A DNA stretch of 64,000 bases, taken from the NCBI GenBank assembly GCA_902599805.1, contig CACKGP010000001.1:124001-188000 (forward strand). The letters are read 5' to 3'. Below the pieces are notes generated by a model. That model searched no databases, was not told where the DNA came from, and worked only from the letters and a program-made list of their open reading frames with translations. The stretch comes from an uncultured Pelagibacteraceae bacterium (lineage in GTDB: Bacteria > Pseudomonadota > Alphaproteobacteria > Pelagibacterales > Pelagibacteraceae). The position numbers and the translations under genes are program-made. Of this stretch, positions 51,866-61,922 are shown piece after piece (positions within the stretch are counted from its first letter, which is position 1; each line of letters starts with the position of its first letter).

Positions 51866-53047
51866 TTATTTTTTGCTTAATAAAATTAACATATACCCAA
51901 AAAGAGTTGAGGCAAGAGAACCTAATAGCACACCTATTTTAACACCACTTAAATATTGAGTTGTGTCAACAAACGCTAAATTTCCGACGAATAAACTCAT
52001 TGTAAAGCCGATTCCCGTTAATACACCTACGCCGTATAATTTTAACCAATCCGAGTCATTTGGCATCTCAGCAAATTTTAATTTGATTGAAACATAAGAA
52101 AAAATGAAAACACCAAATTGTTTACCAAAAAATAACCCACATAAAATTCCTAATGGCACTGGATTCATTAAGGTTGCTATACTTAATCCTTCAAGAGAAA
52201 CCCCGGCATTTGCAAAAGCAAAGATTGGCATAATACCGAAAGCAACATATGGTGAGATTGCATGCTCGAGTTTAATTAGCATTGAATTTTTATGAGAGCT
52301 TTCATCTTTTTTATCTTTATGTGGTATCGTTAAAGCCAATAAAACTCCTGCTATAGTTGCGTGAATACCAGATGAATGAGTAAAGTCCCATAAAAAAATC
52401 CCAATTATGAGATAAGGAATAAAGCTTCTTACATTTAATCTATTAAAAATTATTAAGATAATGATTGATACTAACATTAGTATTAAATACATAGCTTGTA
52501 TTTTTCCAGAATAAAAAAAGGCAATTATCACAATTGCACCCAAATCATCAATAATAGCTAAAGCAGTTAAAAAAACTTTTAGAGAAATTGGAACTCTTTT
52601 TCCAAGTAAAGATAATACACCTAAAGAAAATGCTATATCGGTAGCTGATGGAATCGCCCATCCTTTTAGAGTTTCAGAATTTCCAAAATTGATAGCAACG
52701 TAAATTAAAGCTGGCACTAACATCCCACCAACAGCAGCAATTATTGGAAGTGATGCCTGTTTTGGGTTTGATAATTCTCCTTGAATAAATTCTCTTTTTA
52801 TCTCTAAAGAAACCAAAAAGAAAAATATTGCCATCAAAACATCGTTGATCCAGTGTAATACAGATAATTTTAATTTAAATTCTCCAAAACCAAGAGCAAA
52901 ATAAGAGTTTAAAATATCATAATAGATAGATGCTAATTCACTATTACTGACAAATAATGCAATTATTGCAGCAAAAAGTAAAACAAGACCCGATGCAGCC
53001 TCTAATTTAAAAAACCATTTAAAGGGTTTTGATATATGTTGAATCAT
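51866..53047 (-). CDS. nhaA: Na+/H+ antiporter NhaA
   Basis: HWINDVLMAIFFFLVSLEIKREFIQGEL; IPSATDIAFSLGVLSLLG; LAIIDDLGAIVIIAFFYS. Confidence 0.96.
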   Translation of the reverse strand: MIQHISKPFKWFFKLEAASGLVLLFAAIIALFVSNSELASIYYDILNSYFALGFGEFKLKLSVLHWINDVLMAIFFFLVSLEIKREFIQGELSNPKQASLPIIAAVGGMLVPALIYVAINFGNSETLKGWAIPSATDIAFSLGVLSLLGKRVPISLKVFLTALAIIDDLGAIVIIAFFYSGKIQAMYLILMLVSIIILIIFNRLNVRSFIPYLIIGIFLWDFTHSSGIHATIAGVLLALTIPHKDKKDESSHKNSMLIKLEHAISPYVAFGIMPIFAFANAGVSLEGLSIATLMNPVPLGILCGLFFGKQFGVFIFSYVSIKLKFAEMPNDSDWLKLYGVGVLTGIGFTMSLFVGNLAFVDTTQYLSGVKIGVLLGSLASTLFGYMLILLSKK

Positions 53048-53092
53048 AATACTAATTATATCTCAATTATATTGATTGCACTTATGTTTCAA

Positions 53093-53121
53093 TTGATAAA
53101 ATTCATTTATTCATCTATATA
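53093..53121 (+). promoter_or_regulatory. Candidate sigma70 promoter upstream of tRNA-Pro: TTGATA-N17-TATATA
   Basis: TTGATA 53093-53098, 17 nt spacer, TATATA 53116-53121; tRNA begins at 53132. Confidence 0.6.
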
Positions 53122-53131
53122 AATAACCTTT

Positions 53132-53208
<77 letters not shown>

Positions 53209-53212
53209 TTTT

Positions 53213-55435
53213 ATGAAAATTAACAAAGTCGTTATTATCGGATCAGGAACAATGGGAAGTGGTATAGCTGCCCATTTATGTAATGCAAATATTCCAGTTG
53301 TATTACTCGATTTAAAAGATGAAATCGTAGAAAAAGCACGAGAGAGAATATTAAAATCAAAACCACCACTTTTATTTGAAAAATCTAAGATTGATGGATT
53401 AAAAATAGGTACAATAACTAAAAATTTTGATCAAGTTTCTGATGCAGATTGGATTATAGAAGCAGTTGTAGAAAGAATTGATATAAAGCATGATATATAT
53501 AAAAAAATATTTGATAAAAGAAAGAAAAATTCTGTAGTTTCTTCCAATACATCAACAATTCCTCTTAAAATATTATCTAAAAAATTAAATGAAAATGATA
53601 AAAAAGATTTTTGTATAACACATTTTTTTAATCCAGTAAGATATATGGGGCTTCTTGAAATTGTCAGAGAAGAAAACACTGATAAAAATAAAATAGAATT
53701 GCTGAAAGATTTTTGTGAAAAAAATCTAGGTAAAGGTGTAATTTTATGTGGTGATACACCAGGTTTTTTAGGAAATAGGATTGGGGTCTATTCAATGCAA
53801 ATTGCTATGACAGAAGCTATTTCAATGAAACTTTCAATAGAGGAAGCCGATGCTGTATTTGGAAGGCCTATGGGTATCCCAAAAACAGGTGTTTTTGCAT
53901 TGTATGATTTAATAGGCATTGATCTAATGTCAGATGTTCTTAAAAGTTTTAAAAAAGAATTGGATCCAAAAGACGATTTTCAAAATGTTGTAGACGGAAT
54001 ACCAATTATCAAAACTTTAATTGATAGCGGATACACTGGTCGTAAAGGGAAGGGTGGTTTTTATAGAATAAATAAACAAAATAATAAGAAAACACTTGAA
54101 GCTCTTAATATAAATGAAAATATTTATTCTCCATCGAAAAAGATTGAACTAAATATTGAAAAAGTAAATCTTTTAAAATTAATTAATAGGAATGATAAAT
54201 ATGGAAAATATGCATGGTCAGTAATATCAAAAATAATTCTATATTCATCATCTTTAGTACCGCAAATTACAAAACAGTATAACGATATTGATGAAGCACT
54301 AAGGCTTGGGTTTAATTGGTCTATGGGACCTTTCGAAATGTTAGAGTCGATTGGTTTGGATAATTTTTTTTCAAAACTAGGTGATACAAAACTAAACCCT
54401 TTTTTACAAAATCTTAAAAACAAAGGATCAAAAAATTTTTACGAAGAACGTCAAAAATATACAAATATCCAAACTCTTGGTAAAATTAAGAGATTAGTAA
54501 CAAAGGTAGACAAAAATGATTCTGCAGAAATTTTTAGATTTAAAGATTTTAATATTGTTGAATTTAATACAAAAGCCAATGCCTTAGATTACAATTCTAT
54601 GGACGCTCTAATGAATGCCACCGACAAACCGATGATTATAATAAATGAGAGCATGCAATTTTCCGCAGGAGTTAATCTTAATTATGTTATGGAATTTGTT
54701 AAAAAGGGAGATATGAAATCTGTTGAAAAATTTATAAAGTATTTTCAAAAAACTTGTAAACATTTAAAGTATTGTGAAAATCCAGTTATATCTGCACCCT
54801 CCGGTTTAGCCCTTGGCGGCGGCGAAGAAGTATTGTTGCAGAGTAATTACGTAGTTTCTCATACAAATATAGTCATGGGTTTAGTTGAAACTATTGTTGG
54901 TTTGGTTCCTGCAGGTGGAGGCTGTAAAGAGCTTTTATGGCGTTGGACTCAAACTGATGAGTCAAAAAATGATCCAGAATTTGCCTCACTTAAAGTGTTT
55001 GATATTATTGGTTATGCCAAAACAGCCACTTCACCGCAAGAGGCAAAACCTCTTTTATTTTTAGATAGCAACCATGAGGTCATTATCAATCGAAACAACC
55101 TTTTCGAAGTAGCTAAAAAATTTATTGAAAAAAATAAAGAATTTAACCCTCCTATTGAATGCAAATTTAAATTATCAGGTAATCATGTGAGACAAAAAAT
55201 GCAAAAGAAACTTGACGAATTATATAATAATAAAAAGATATTAGATCATGGTATGGTAGTTGGTAAAGAATTAGCATATGTATTAAGTGGGGGAGAAACT
55301 GAAAAAAATAAAGAAATTTCCGAAGATCAAATGTATAATCTTGAATTAAATAGCTTTATGAAATTATTAGAAACTCAAAATACCCAAAATAGAATAGTTC
55401 ATACTTTAAAAACAGGAAAACCACTTATAAATTAA
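53213..55435 (+). CDS. 3-hydroxyacyl-CoA dehydrogenase/enoyl-CoA hydratase fusion (HAD N-terminal, crotonase C-terminal)
   Basis: VVIIGSGTMGSGIAAHLCNANIPVVLLD; crotonase GLALGGGEEVLLQSN and GLVETIVGLVPAGGG. Real ATG at 53213; the ORF-track start lies in tRNA-Pro. Confidence 0.9.
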   Translation: MKINKVVIIGSGTMGSGIAAHLCNANIPVVLLDLKDEIVEKARERILKSKPPLLFEKSKIDGLKIGTITKNFDQVSDADWIIEAVVERIDIKHDIYKKIFDKRKKNSVVSSNTSTIPLKILSKKLNENDKKDFCITHFFNPVRYMGLLEIVREENTDKNKIELLKDFCEKNLGKGVILCGDTPGFLGNRIGVYSMQIAMTEAISMKLSIEEADAVFGRPMGIPKTGVFALYDLIGIDLMSDVLKSFKKELDPKDDFQNVVDGIPIIKTLIDSGYTGRKGKGGFYRINKQNNKKTLEALNINENIYSPSKKIELNIEKVNLLKLINRNDKYGKYAWSVISKIILYSSSLVPQITKQYNDIDEALRLGFNWSMGPFEMLESIGLDNFFSKLGDTKLNPFLQNLKNKGSKNFYEERQKYTNIQTLGKIKRLVTKVDKNDSAEIFRFKDFNIVEFNTKANALDYNSMDALMNATDKPMIIINESMQFSAGVNLNYVMEFVKKGDMKSVEKFIKYFQKTCKHLKYCENPVISAPSGLALGGGEEVLLQSNYVVSHTNIVMGLVETIVGLVPAGGGCKELLWRWTQTDESKNDPEFASLKVFDIIGYAKTATSPQEAKPLLFLDSNHEVIINRNNLFEVAKKFIEKNKEFNPPIECKFKLSGNHVRQKMQKKLDELYNNKKILDHGMVVGKELAYVLSGGETEKNKEISEDQMYNLELNSFMKLLETQNTQNRIVHTLKTGKPLIN

Positions 55436-57196
55436 ATGCCTATATATAATGCACCAGTAGAGGAAATGATGTTTTTATTTGATCATTTAAAAGATAATAA
55501 AAACTACAAAGAAATAGATAAATACAAAGAAATAAATTCTGATTTAGTTAAAGATATTCTGCAACAAGCTGCTAAAATTAATCAGGAATTAATCTTACCT
55601 TTAGCAAAAATTGGGGATGAAAAGCCTTGTGTTTATGAAAATGGAATAGTTAGATCTCCACCGGGATATAAAGAAGCTTACAAAAAATTTATAGAAGATG
55701 GATGGACATCACTATCTTGTGACCCAAAGTATGGTGGTCAAGGTATGCCAAAGACAGTCAGTACATTTTTTGAAGAGATGCTTTCATCTTCTAGTCTTTC
55801 TTTCAAACTTTATAGTGAATTAAGTATTGGAGCATATAATTGTATACTTCATCATGCAGATGAAAAAATCAAAAATAAGTATTTACCAAAAATTGTTGAA
55901 GGTAAATGGAGCGGTACAATGTGTCTTACCGAGTCTCATTGTGGCACAGATCTGGGTTTATTGAAAACCAAAGCTGTCAAACAAAAAGATAATTCTTATA
56001 AGTTAAGCGGACAAAAAATTTTTATTACTTCAGGAGATCATGATTTAACTGAAAATATAATACATTTAGTTTTAGCAAGAGTGCCCGGATCTCCATCTGG
56101 AACAAAAGGTATTAGTTTATTTCTTGTTCCCAAATTTGTTGTTAAAGATGATGGATCAATTGGTCCAAGAAATGGAGTGAATACCGGGTCAATTGAAACA
56201 AAAATGGGAATTAAGGGATCCCCAACTTGTGTTCTGAATTTTGAAAATGCAACTGGCTATATGATTGGACCAGAAAATAAAGGTTTGAGTTCTATGTTCA
56301 CTATGATGAACTTAGAAAGAATTGTCGTAGGTATTCAAGGTTTAGGTATATCGGAAACAGCATACCAAAACGCTCTTTCATACGCTAAAGAGAGAAAACA
56401 GGGTAAAGCAAATAATAGTAACAATAAAGATGCAGATTTGATAATTAAGCATGCAGATATTAGAAGAAGTTTAATGAACATGAAATCATTAATAGAAGGG
56501 CAAAGGTCTTTAGCTTTTTGGGTATCTCAACAAATTGATGTAAGTTTAAACCATTCTGACACAACAATCAAAAAAAATGCTAATGACATGGTTTCTATGA
56601 TGACACCACTTATAAAATCTTTTTTTACGGATATAGGAGTGGAAATAACAAATGATGCGATACAAGTTTTTGGTGGATATGGTTACACTAAAGACCAAGG
56701 TATTGAACAATTATTTAGAGATAATAGAATTACTCCAATATATGAAGGAACAAATTCAGTTCAAGCTATTGATTTAGTTTTTAGAAAAATTCTCAATAAT
56801 AATATTTATGATAACTATATAGCTCAAATTACAAAAGAGATACAAGAGTATGAAAAAAAGAAAGAACTAGTATTATTTGTTCAAAAATTTCAAAAATATG
56901 TTGAACTTATAAATAATTTTACATCCTGGCTTATTGAAAAAAATAAAAATTCAAAAGATGATGTTAGTGCTGCCTGTAATGACTATTTAAAGGTTTTAGG
57001 TTATTTGGGTTTAGCTCATTCTTGGCTGAAAATTCTTAAAGTTAGCTATGATAAATATGATACTAATAAATCTTTTTTCGAAGACAAAATAAATACAGCA
57101 ACTTACTATTTTGATAAAATCTTACCAAGAGCCCAAAGTCATTATTTATCAGCAGTAACAGGAAGTAAATCAATGATGAAAGCGAATTTTAATTGA
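55436..57196 (+). CDS. Acyl-CoA dehydrogenase, DmdC-like (methylmercaptopropionyl-CoA dehydrogenase candidate)
   Basis: APVEEMMFLFD start, GTMCLTESHCGTDLGLLKTKA, QVFGGYGYTKDQGIEQLFRDNRITPIYEGTNSVQAIDL; length and motifs resemble DmdC. Confidence 0.88.
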   Translation: MPIYNAPVEEMMFLFDHLKDNKNYKEIDKYKEINSDLVKDILQQAAKINQELILPLAKIGDEKPCVYENGIVRSPPGYKEAYKKFIEDGWTSLSCDPKYGGQGMPKTVSTFFEEMLSSSSLSFKLYSELSIGAYNCILHHADEKIKNKYLPKIVEGKWSGTMCLTESHCGTDLGLLKTKAVKQKDNSYKLSGQKIFITSGDHDLTENIIHLVLARVPGSPSGTKGISLFLVPKFVVKDDGSIGPRNGVNTGSIETKMGIKGSPTCVLNFENATGYMIGPENKGLSSMFTMMNLERIVVGIQGLGISETAYQNALSYAKERKQGKANNSNNKDADLIIKHADIRRSLMNMKSLIEGQRSLAFWVSQQIDVSLNHSDTTIKKNANDMVSMMTPLIKSFFTDIGVEITNDAIQVFGGYGYTKDQGIEQLFRDNRITPIYEGTNSVQAIDLVFRKILNNNIYDNYIAQITKEIQEYEKKKELVLFVQKFQKYVELINNFTSWLIEKNKNSKDDVSAACNDYLKVLGYLGLAHSWLKILKVSYDKYDTNKSFFEDKINTATYYFDKILPRAQSHYLSAVTGSKSMMKANFN

Positions 57197-57197
57197 A

Positions 57198-58826
57198 ATG
57201 AACAATTACGAACAGAATCTTGAAAAAAATAAAGCAAATTATGTTCCTTTAACCCCTATAACTTTTTTAGAGAGGACAAAAGATATTTACCCAGATTATG
57301 AGGCTATAATTTATAAGAAAAGAGTCTACACATGGAAACAAGTTTACGAGAGAGCAATTAAGTTTGCCAGTGCATTAGAAAAACATGGAGTAAAAAAGGG
57401 TGATACTGTTTCTATTATGGCAGCAAATACACCTGAACTATTTGAGGCTCACTATTCAGTCCCAATGACTGGGGCAGTATTAAATACAATTAATACAAGA
57501 TTAGACGCTAAGACGGTAGGTTATATTTTAAATCACGCAGATACTAAAGTTCTAATTGTTGATAGACAATTTAGTCCAGTTGTAAAAAAAGCGCTAGAAG
57601 CAACAAATAAAAAAATTTCTGTTATAGATATTATTGATAAGCAAGAAAATTTAAAAGATGCAAAAAAAATTGGAGATCTTGAGTATGAAAGTTTTCTTAA
57701 TACGGGAAATGAAAACTTTATTTGGAAAAGACCAGATGATGAGTGGCAGGCAATTTCATTAAATTATACATCAGGAACGACTGGTAATCCCAAAGGTGTA
57801 GTTTATCATCACAGGGGAGGTTACCTAATGGCTACAGGTAGTGTAACTGCATGGAATATGCCAAATAGATTAAATTTTCTTTATACTGTACCGATGTTTC
57901 ATTGTAATGGCTGGTGCTATCCCTGGACTTTAGCAATGCTACATGCTCGTGTTATCTGTATTAGAAATATAAGAGCTAAAGAAATTTTTGAGCTAATCTC
58001 AGAACATAAAATCACTCATTTTGGAGGTGCTCCGATTATACTAAATATGTTGGCAAATACACCAAAAGAAGAACAGATAAAACTAAATCACAAAGTTTAT
58101 GTTTTAACTGCAGCTGCACCACCACCAAGTATAATCTTTAAAAAGATGAAAGAATTAGGCTTTGAGGTTATGCATGTATATGGATTGACCGAAACCTATG
58201 GTCATATTCTTCAGTGTGCTTGGAATAGTGCATGGGATGAACTTAATGAAGATGAGAAAGCTGATATAAGTTCACGTCAAGGTGTTCGTTATCCAAACAC
58301 GGAAGATGTTAAAGTTATGAATCCAGAAAATATGAAAACAGTTCCTAAAGACGGCAAGACCATAGGCGAAATTATGATTAGAGGAAACGTCGTGATGAAA
58401 GGTTATTTTAAAGACAAGGATGCAACGAAAAAGTCTATGAAAGGTGGTTGGTTTCATTCAGGAGATTTAGCTGTAATGCATCCTAATGGCTACATACAAA
58501 TTAAAGATAGATCAAAAGATATAATCATTTCTGGTGGTGAAAATATATCATCTATTGAAATAGAAAATACTATTTCTAAACACCCATCAGTGTCTTTATC
58601 AGCTGTTGTAGCAAAACCTGATGAAAAGTGGGGTGAGTCTCCATGTGCATTTGTTGAACTATCACCACAAAAGAAAGCTACGGAAGAAGAAATTATTAAG
58701 TTCTGTAGAGAGACACTTGCTGGGTTTAAAATTCCAAAAAAAATAGTTTTTGGAGATCTTCCAAAAACATCTACTGGGAAGATAAAAAAGTACGAGCTTA
58801 GAGCTAAAGCTAAGGAATTAAGTTGA
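57198..58826 (+). CDS. AMP-dependent acyl-CoA synthetase, DmdB-like (methylmercaptopropionate-CoA ligase candidate)
   Basis: LNYTSGTTGNPKGVVYHHRGGYLMA; HVYGLTETYGH; KTSTGKIKKYELR. Confidence 0.88.
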   Translation: MNNYEQNLEKNKANYVPLTPITFLERTKDIYPDYEAIIYKKRVYTWKQVYERAIKFASALEKHGVKKGDTVSIMAANTPELFEAHYSVPMTGAVLNTINTRLDAKTVGYILNHADTKVLIVDRQFSPVVKKALEATNKKISVIDIIDKQENLKDAKKIGDLEYESFLNTGNENFIWKRPDDEWQAISLNYTSGTTGNPKGVVYHHRGGYLMATGSVTAWNMPNRLNFLYTVPMFHCNGWCYPWTLAMLHARVICIRNIRAKEIFELISEHKITHFGGAPIILNMLANTPKEEQIKLNHKVYVLTAAAPPPSIIFKKMKELGFEVMHVYGLTETYGHILQCAWNSAWDELNEDEKADISSRQGVRYPNTEDVKVMNPENMKTVPKDGKTIGEIMIRGNVVMKGYFKDKDATKKSMKGGWFHSGDLAVMHPNGYIQIKDRSKDIIISGGENISSIEIENTISKHPSVSLSAVVAKPDEKWGESPCAFVELSPQKKATEEEIIKFCRETLAGFKIPKKIVFGDLPKTSTGKIKKYELRAKAKELS

Positions 58827-59602
58827 TTATTGAAGTTGATAAAAAAAAAGTTTTTGCATCTGATGCGGGACTTACCTTCGATAGAAATAAAAAAACAGTT
58901 ATTTTATTGCATGGCAGCGGGCAGTCTCACGTTGTATGGTCATTAACTGAGCAGTATATTTCTTCACTTGGTTTTAATGTACTTACAATAGATCTCCCAG
59001 GCCATGGAAATTCTGAGGGAGAGAGTTTAAAAAGTATAGAAGAAATTGCAGTTTGGTTAGATAAGTTGTTAAATAAAATTGGCACTAATCAAGTAACAAT
59101 TGTTGGTCATTCTCAGGGTTGCCTGGTCGCATTAGAATTTTCATTAAGATTTCCAGAAAAGATTAAAAAGTTAGTTTTTGTTGCCGGTGCATATGAAATT
59201 CCGGTTAATAAGAGCTTAATTGATTTGTCTTTGTCAGGTGATATGGAGTCTTTGAATTTAATGATGAAATGGGGTTATGGTAATTCAAAACAGTTTATAG
59301 GAGGCAATCCATTGCAAAAAATTTTAAACTCAACAAGAGAGGTGCGAGAGGTATTAGCCGTAGATTTAATAGCTTGCAACAACTATAAAAATGGTCTTAA
59401 AGCTGTAAAAAATATTAAATCCCCAACTTTGTTTATTTTTGGCGAAATGGACAAAATGATTAAATTAGAAAATGGAAAAAAATTTGCTGAATTAATTCCT
59501 GGTTCGAAAGTTCATATCATTAAAAACTGTGGTCACATGATAATACTTGAAAATGCTTTTGAAATGAGAGAAAAGGTGGCTGAATTTTTAAAAAATGAAT
59601 AA
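58823..59602 (+). CDS. Alpha/beta hydrolase
   Basis: LLHGSGQSHVVWS; VGHSQGCLVALEFS nucleophile elbow; C-terminal NCGHMIILE. TTG start overlapping the ligase stop. Confidence 0.9.
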   Translation: MIIEVDKKKVFASDAGLTFDRNKKTVILLHGSGQSHVVWSLTEQYISSLGFNVLTIDLPGHGNSEGESLKSIEEIAVWLDKLLNKIGTNQVTIVGHSQGCLVALEFSLRFPEKIKKLVFVAGAYEIPVNKSLIDLSLSGDMESLNLMMKWGYGNSKQFIGGNPLQKILNSTREVREVLAVDLIACNNYKNGLKAVKNIKSPTLFIFGEMDKMIKLENGKKFAELIPGSKVHIIKNCGHMIILENAFEMREKVAEFLKNE

Positions 59603-60521
59603 ATTAAAAGTATGCCTTATAGGTTATGGGTATTGGGGACCAAAGCTAGCTAGAAATTTTCAAAATTCAAATTTTTTTAAGCTAGCAACTGTCTCAGATA
59701 AATCCCAATCAAATTTATTAAGAGCAAAAAAAGACTTTCCATTTATAAAGACTTCAAAGGATTATAAAAAATCGATTACAAATAATATCGATATAGTTGT
59801 TATAGCCACACCCACAAACACACATTTCCAAATATCTAAGTTTGCACTTATGATGAAAAAACATATTTTAGTTGAGAAACCAATTTCATTATCTGAAAAA
59901 GAGGTACAAAAATTAGAAAAAATTTCAAAAAAGAACAAAAAGAAAATATTTGTTGATTACCCGTTTATTTTTTCAGGTTCTATTAATTACATAAAAAGGA
60001 TCATTGAGAGCAATAGGTTTGGCAAACTTAACGAAGTAGAGTCTTATAGAGAGCAAGCACCTGTAAGAAAAGATGTTAATGTGGTTTGGGACTTAGCAGT
60101 TCATGATCTATCAATTTTATTTTATTTACTAAAAAGAAATCCAATAAAATCAAAATCTTTAAAAATTAACAATGCACAGTCTCCTAGATCTGATACAGCA
60201 TTTATCAACTTAACTTATAAAAATAAATTAAATGTTTTTATTAAAAATACTTGGATTTCCCCAATAAAAATTCGACTTATGAAATTTAAATTTAAGAATG
60301 CCATTATTTATTGTGATGAAAACGAGTCTATATATAAAATTAAAATATATTTTAAGAAAGCTAAACAAGCAAAATATAGCCTTGAGATTCCCGAAATAGA
60401 TCTTGCTGAACCATTATCAAAACTTGTTAATTATATTTATAAAAATATCAAAAGTAATGAACGAAATATTTTTGACAACATGAATATTAATATTACTAAA
60501 ACGCTCAAAAAAATATCTTAA
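59595..60521 (+). CDS. Gfo/Idh/MocA-family oxidoreductase
   Basis: VCLIGYGYWGPKLARNF; VVIATPTNTHF; HILVEKPISLSEKE; VVWDLAVHDLSIL. Confidence 0.9.
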   Translation: MNKLKVCLIGYGYWGPKLARNFQNSNFFKLATVSDKSQSNLLRAKKDFPFIKTSKDYKKSITNNIDIVVIATPTNTHFQISKFALMMKKHILVEKPISLSEKEVQKLEKISKKNKKKIFVDYPFIFSGSINYIKRIIESNRFGKLNEVESYREQAPVRKDVNVVWDLAVHDLSILFYLLKRNPIKSKSLKINNAQSPRSDTAFINLTYKNKLNVFIKNTWISPIKIRLMKFKFKNAIIYCDENESIYKIKIYFKKAKQAKYSLEIPEIDLAEPLSKLVNYIYKNIKSNERNIFDNMNINITKTLKKIS

Positions 60522-60525
60522 CTAG

Positions 60526-61635
60526 ATGAAAAAATTTGAAATTTCAAAAAATAGAAGAGTTAAAATAACCCCATACACCTCCAGATTAGAAAATTATGGA
60601 GTAGGTGGTTATACTGTTTATAATCACATGTTATTACCAACTTATTTTAAGTCTCTCGAAGATGAATATTTTCACTTAAAAAAAGATGTTCAATTATGGG
60701 ATGTCTCTGTTCAAAAGCAAATTGAAGTTAGCGGTAGTGATTCTAATAAATTAGTTCAACTTATGACCTGCAGGGACCTAAGTGGTGCTAAAATACTCAA
60801 ATGTTACTACGTTCCTTTGATAGATGGAAATGGTAATATGATCAATGATCCTCTGGTTTTAAAAGTAGAAGATATGAAATGGAGAATTTGTATAGCGGAC
60901 TCAGATGTTTTACTTTATGCGAAAGGAATTGCTGACTCAATGAATTTAAATGTACAAATTCATGAGACAGAAATTTCTACTCTAGCAGTACAAGGACCTA
61001 AATCGTTAGATGTAATGAAAAAAGTTTTCGGAGATGAGATCGGTAAGCTAAAGTTTTTTAATTTTAATTATTTTAAATTCGAAGACATAGATTTTATGAT
61101 ATCAAAATCTGGTTTTTCCAAACAAGGTGGATACGAGATCTACGTTGAAAATTTGAAGTCAGGTCTTAAACTTTATGATTATATTATTAAAGTTGGTAAA
61201 AAATTCAATTTAAAACCAGGTTGTCCAAACGTTATTGAAAGAATAGAGGGTGCTTTGTTGTCCTATGGTAACGATATGGATAATAATGATAATCCTTTTG
61301 AATGTGGATTAGATAAATATGTTAATCTAAATAGCAATATTGAATTTTTAGGAAAAAAAGCATTACAAAAAGCAAAGTCGGAAGGAATTAAAAGAAAACT
61401 AATGGGTGTAAAAATAAAAGGAAAAAAGATTAATTTAACAAAAGAAATAGAACTGATTAATGAAAATAAAAAAACTATCGGACATTTAAGATCTGCCGTT
61501 TATTCACCCAGGTTCAAAATGATAGTCGGTATAGCTATGATCAACCTTGAGTATTGTAATGTCTCTCAAAATTTTAAAATAAATATAAATAACAAAGAAG
61601 CACCAGGATCTGTCTGTAGTTTACCAATGAACTAA
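60526..61635 (+). CDS. dmdA: Dimethylsulfoniopropionate demethylase DmdA-like (GcvT/aminomethyltransferase fold)
   Basis: VYNHMLLPTYFKSLEDEY, VQLWDVSVQKQIEVSG, LVQLMTCRDLS, KQGGYEIYVEN, LLSYGNDMDNNDNPFECGLDKYV resemble SAR11 DmdA as remembered rather than housekeeping GcvT. Confidence 0.82.
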   Translation: MKKFEISKNRRVKITPYTSRLENYGVGGYTVYNHMLLPTYFKSLEDEYFHLKKDVQLWDVSVQKQIEVSGSDSNKLVQLMTCRDLSGAKILKCYYVPLIDGNGNMINDPLVLKVEDMKWRICIADSDVLLYAKGIADSMNLNVQIHETEISTLAVQGPKSLDVMKKVFGDEIGKLKFFNFNYFKFEDIDFMISKSGFSKQGGYEIYVENLKSGLKLYDYIIKVGKKFNLKPGCPNVIERIEGALLSYGNDMDNNDNPFECGLDKYVNLNSNIEFLGKKALQKAKSEGIKRKLMGVKIKGKKINLTKEIELINENKKTIGHLRSAVYSPRFKMIVGIAMINLEYCNVSQNFKININNKEAPGSVCSLPMN

Positions 61636-61636
61636 T

Positions 61637-61921
61637 ATGAAAAGAGCAAAAATTTTTATACCTAGTAAAACAGCAATGCAATCGGGTAGGGGCAAAACCA
61701 AAAAATGGGTTCTTGCATTTGAGTCAAAAAATACAAAAACAAATCCACTAATGGGATGGGAGTCCGGAGAAGATACACTAGGTGAAGTATCGTTAAAGTT
61801 TTCAACAAAAGAAAAAGCTATAGAATATGCAAAAAAAAATAATATTAGTTTCGAAGTTATAGAACCCAAAAAATCAAATTTTATAATCAAATCATACGCT
61901 GATAACTTTTTGAAAGATTAG
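61637..61921 (+). CDS. NADH dehydrogenase complex I accessory subunit (NDUFS4/ETC_C1 family)
   Basis: AKIFIPSKTAMQSGRGKTKKWVLAFE...NPLMGWESGEDTLGEVSLKFSTKEKAIEYAKKN. Confidence 0.9.
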   Translation: MKRAKIFIPSKTAMQSGRGKTKKWVLAFESKNTKTNPLMGWESGEDTLGEVSLKFSTKEKAIEYAKKNNISFEVIEPKKSNFIIKSYADNFLKD

Positions 61922-61922
61922 T

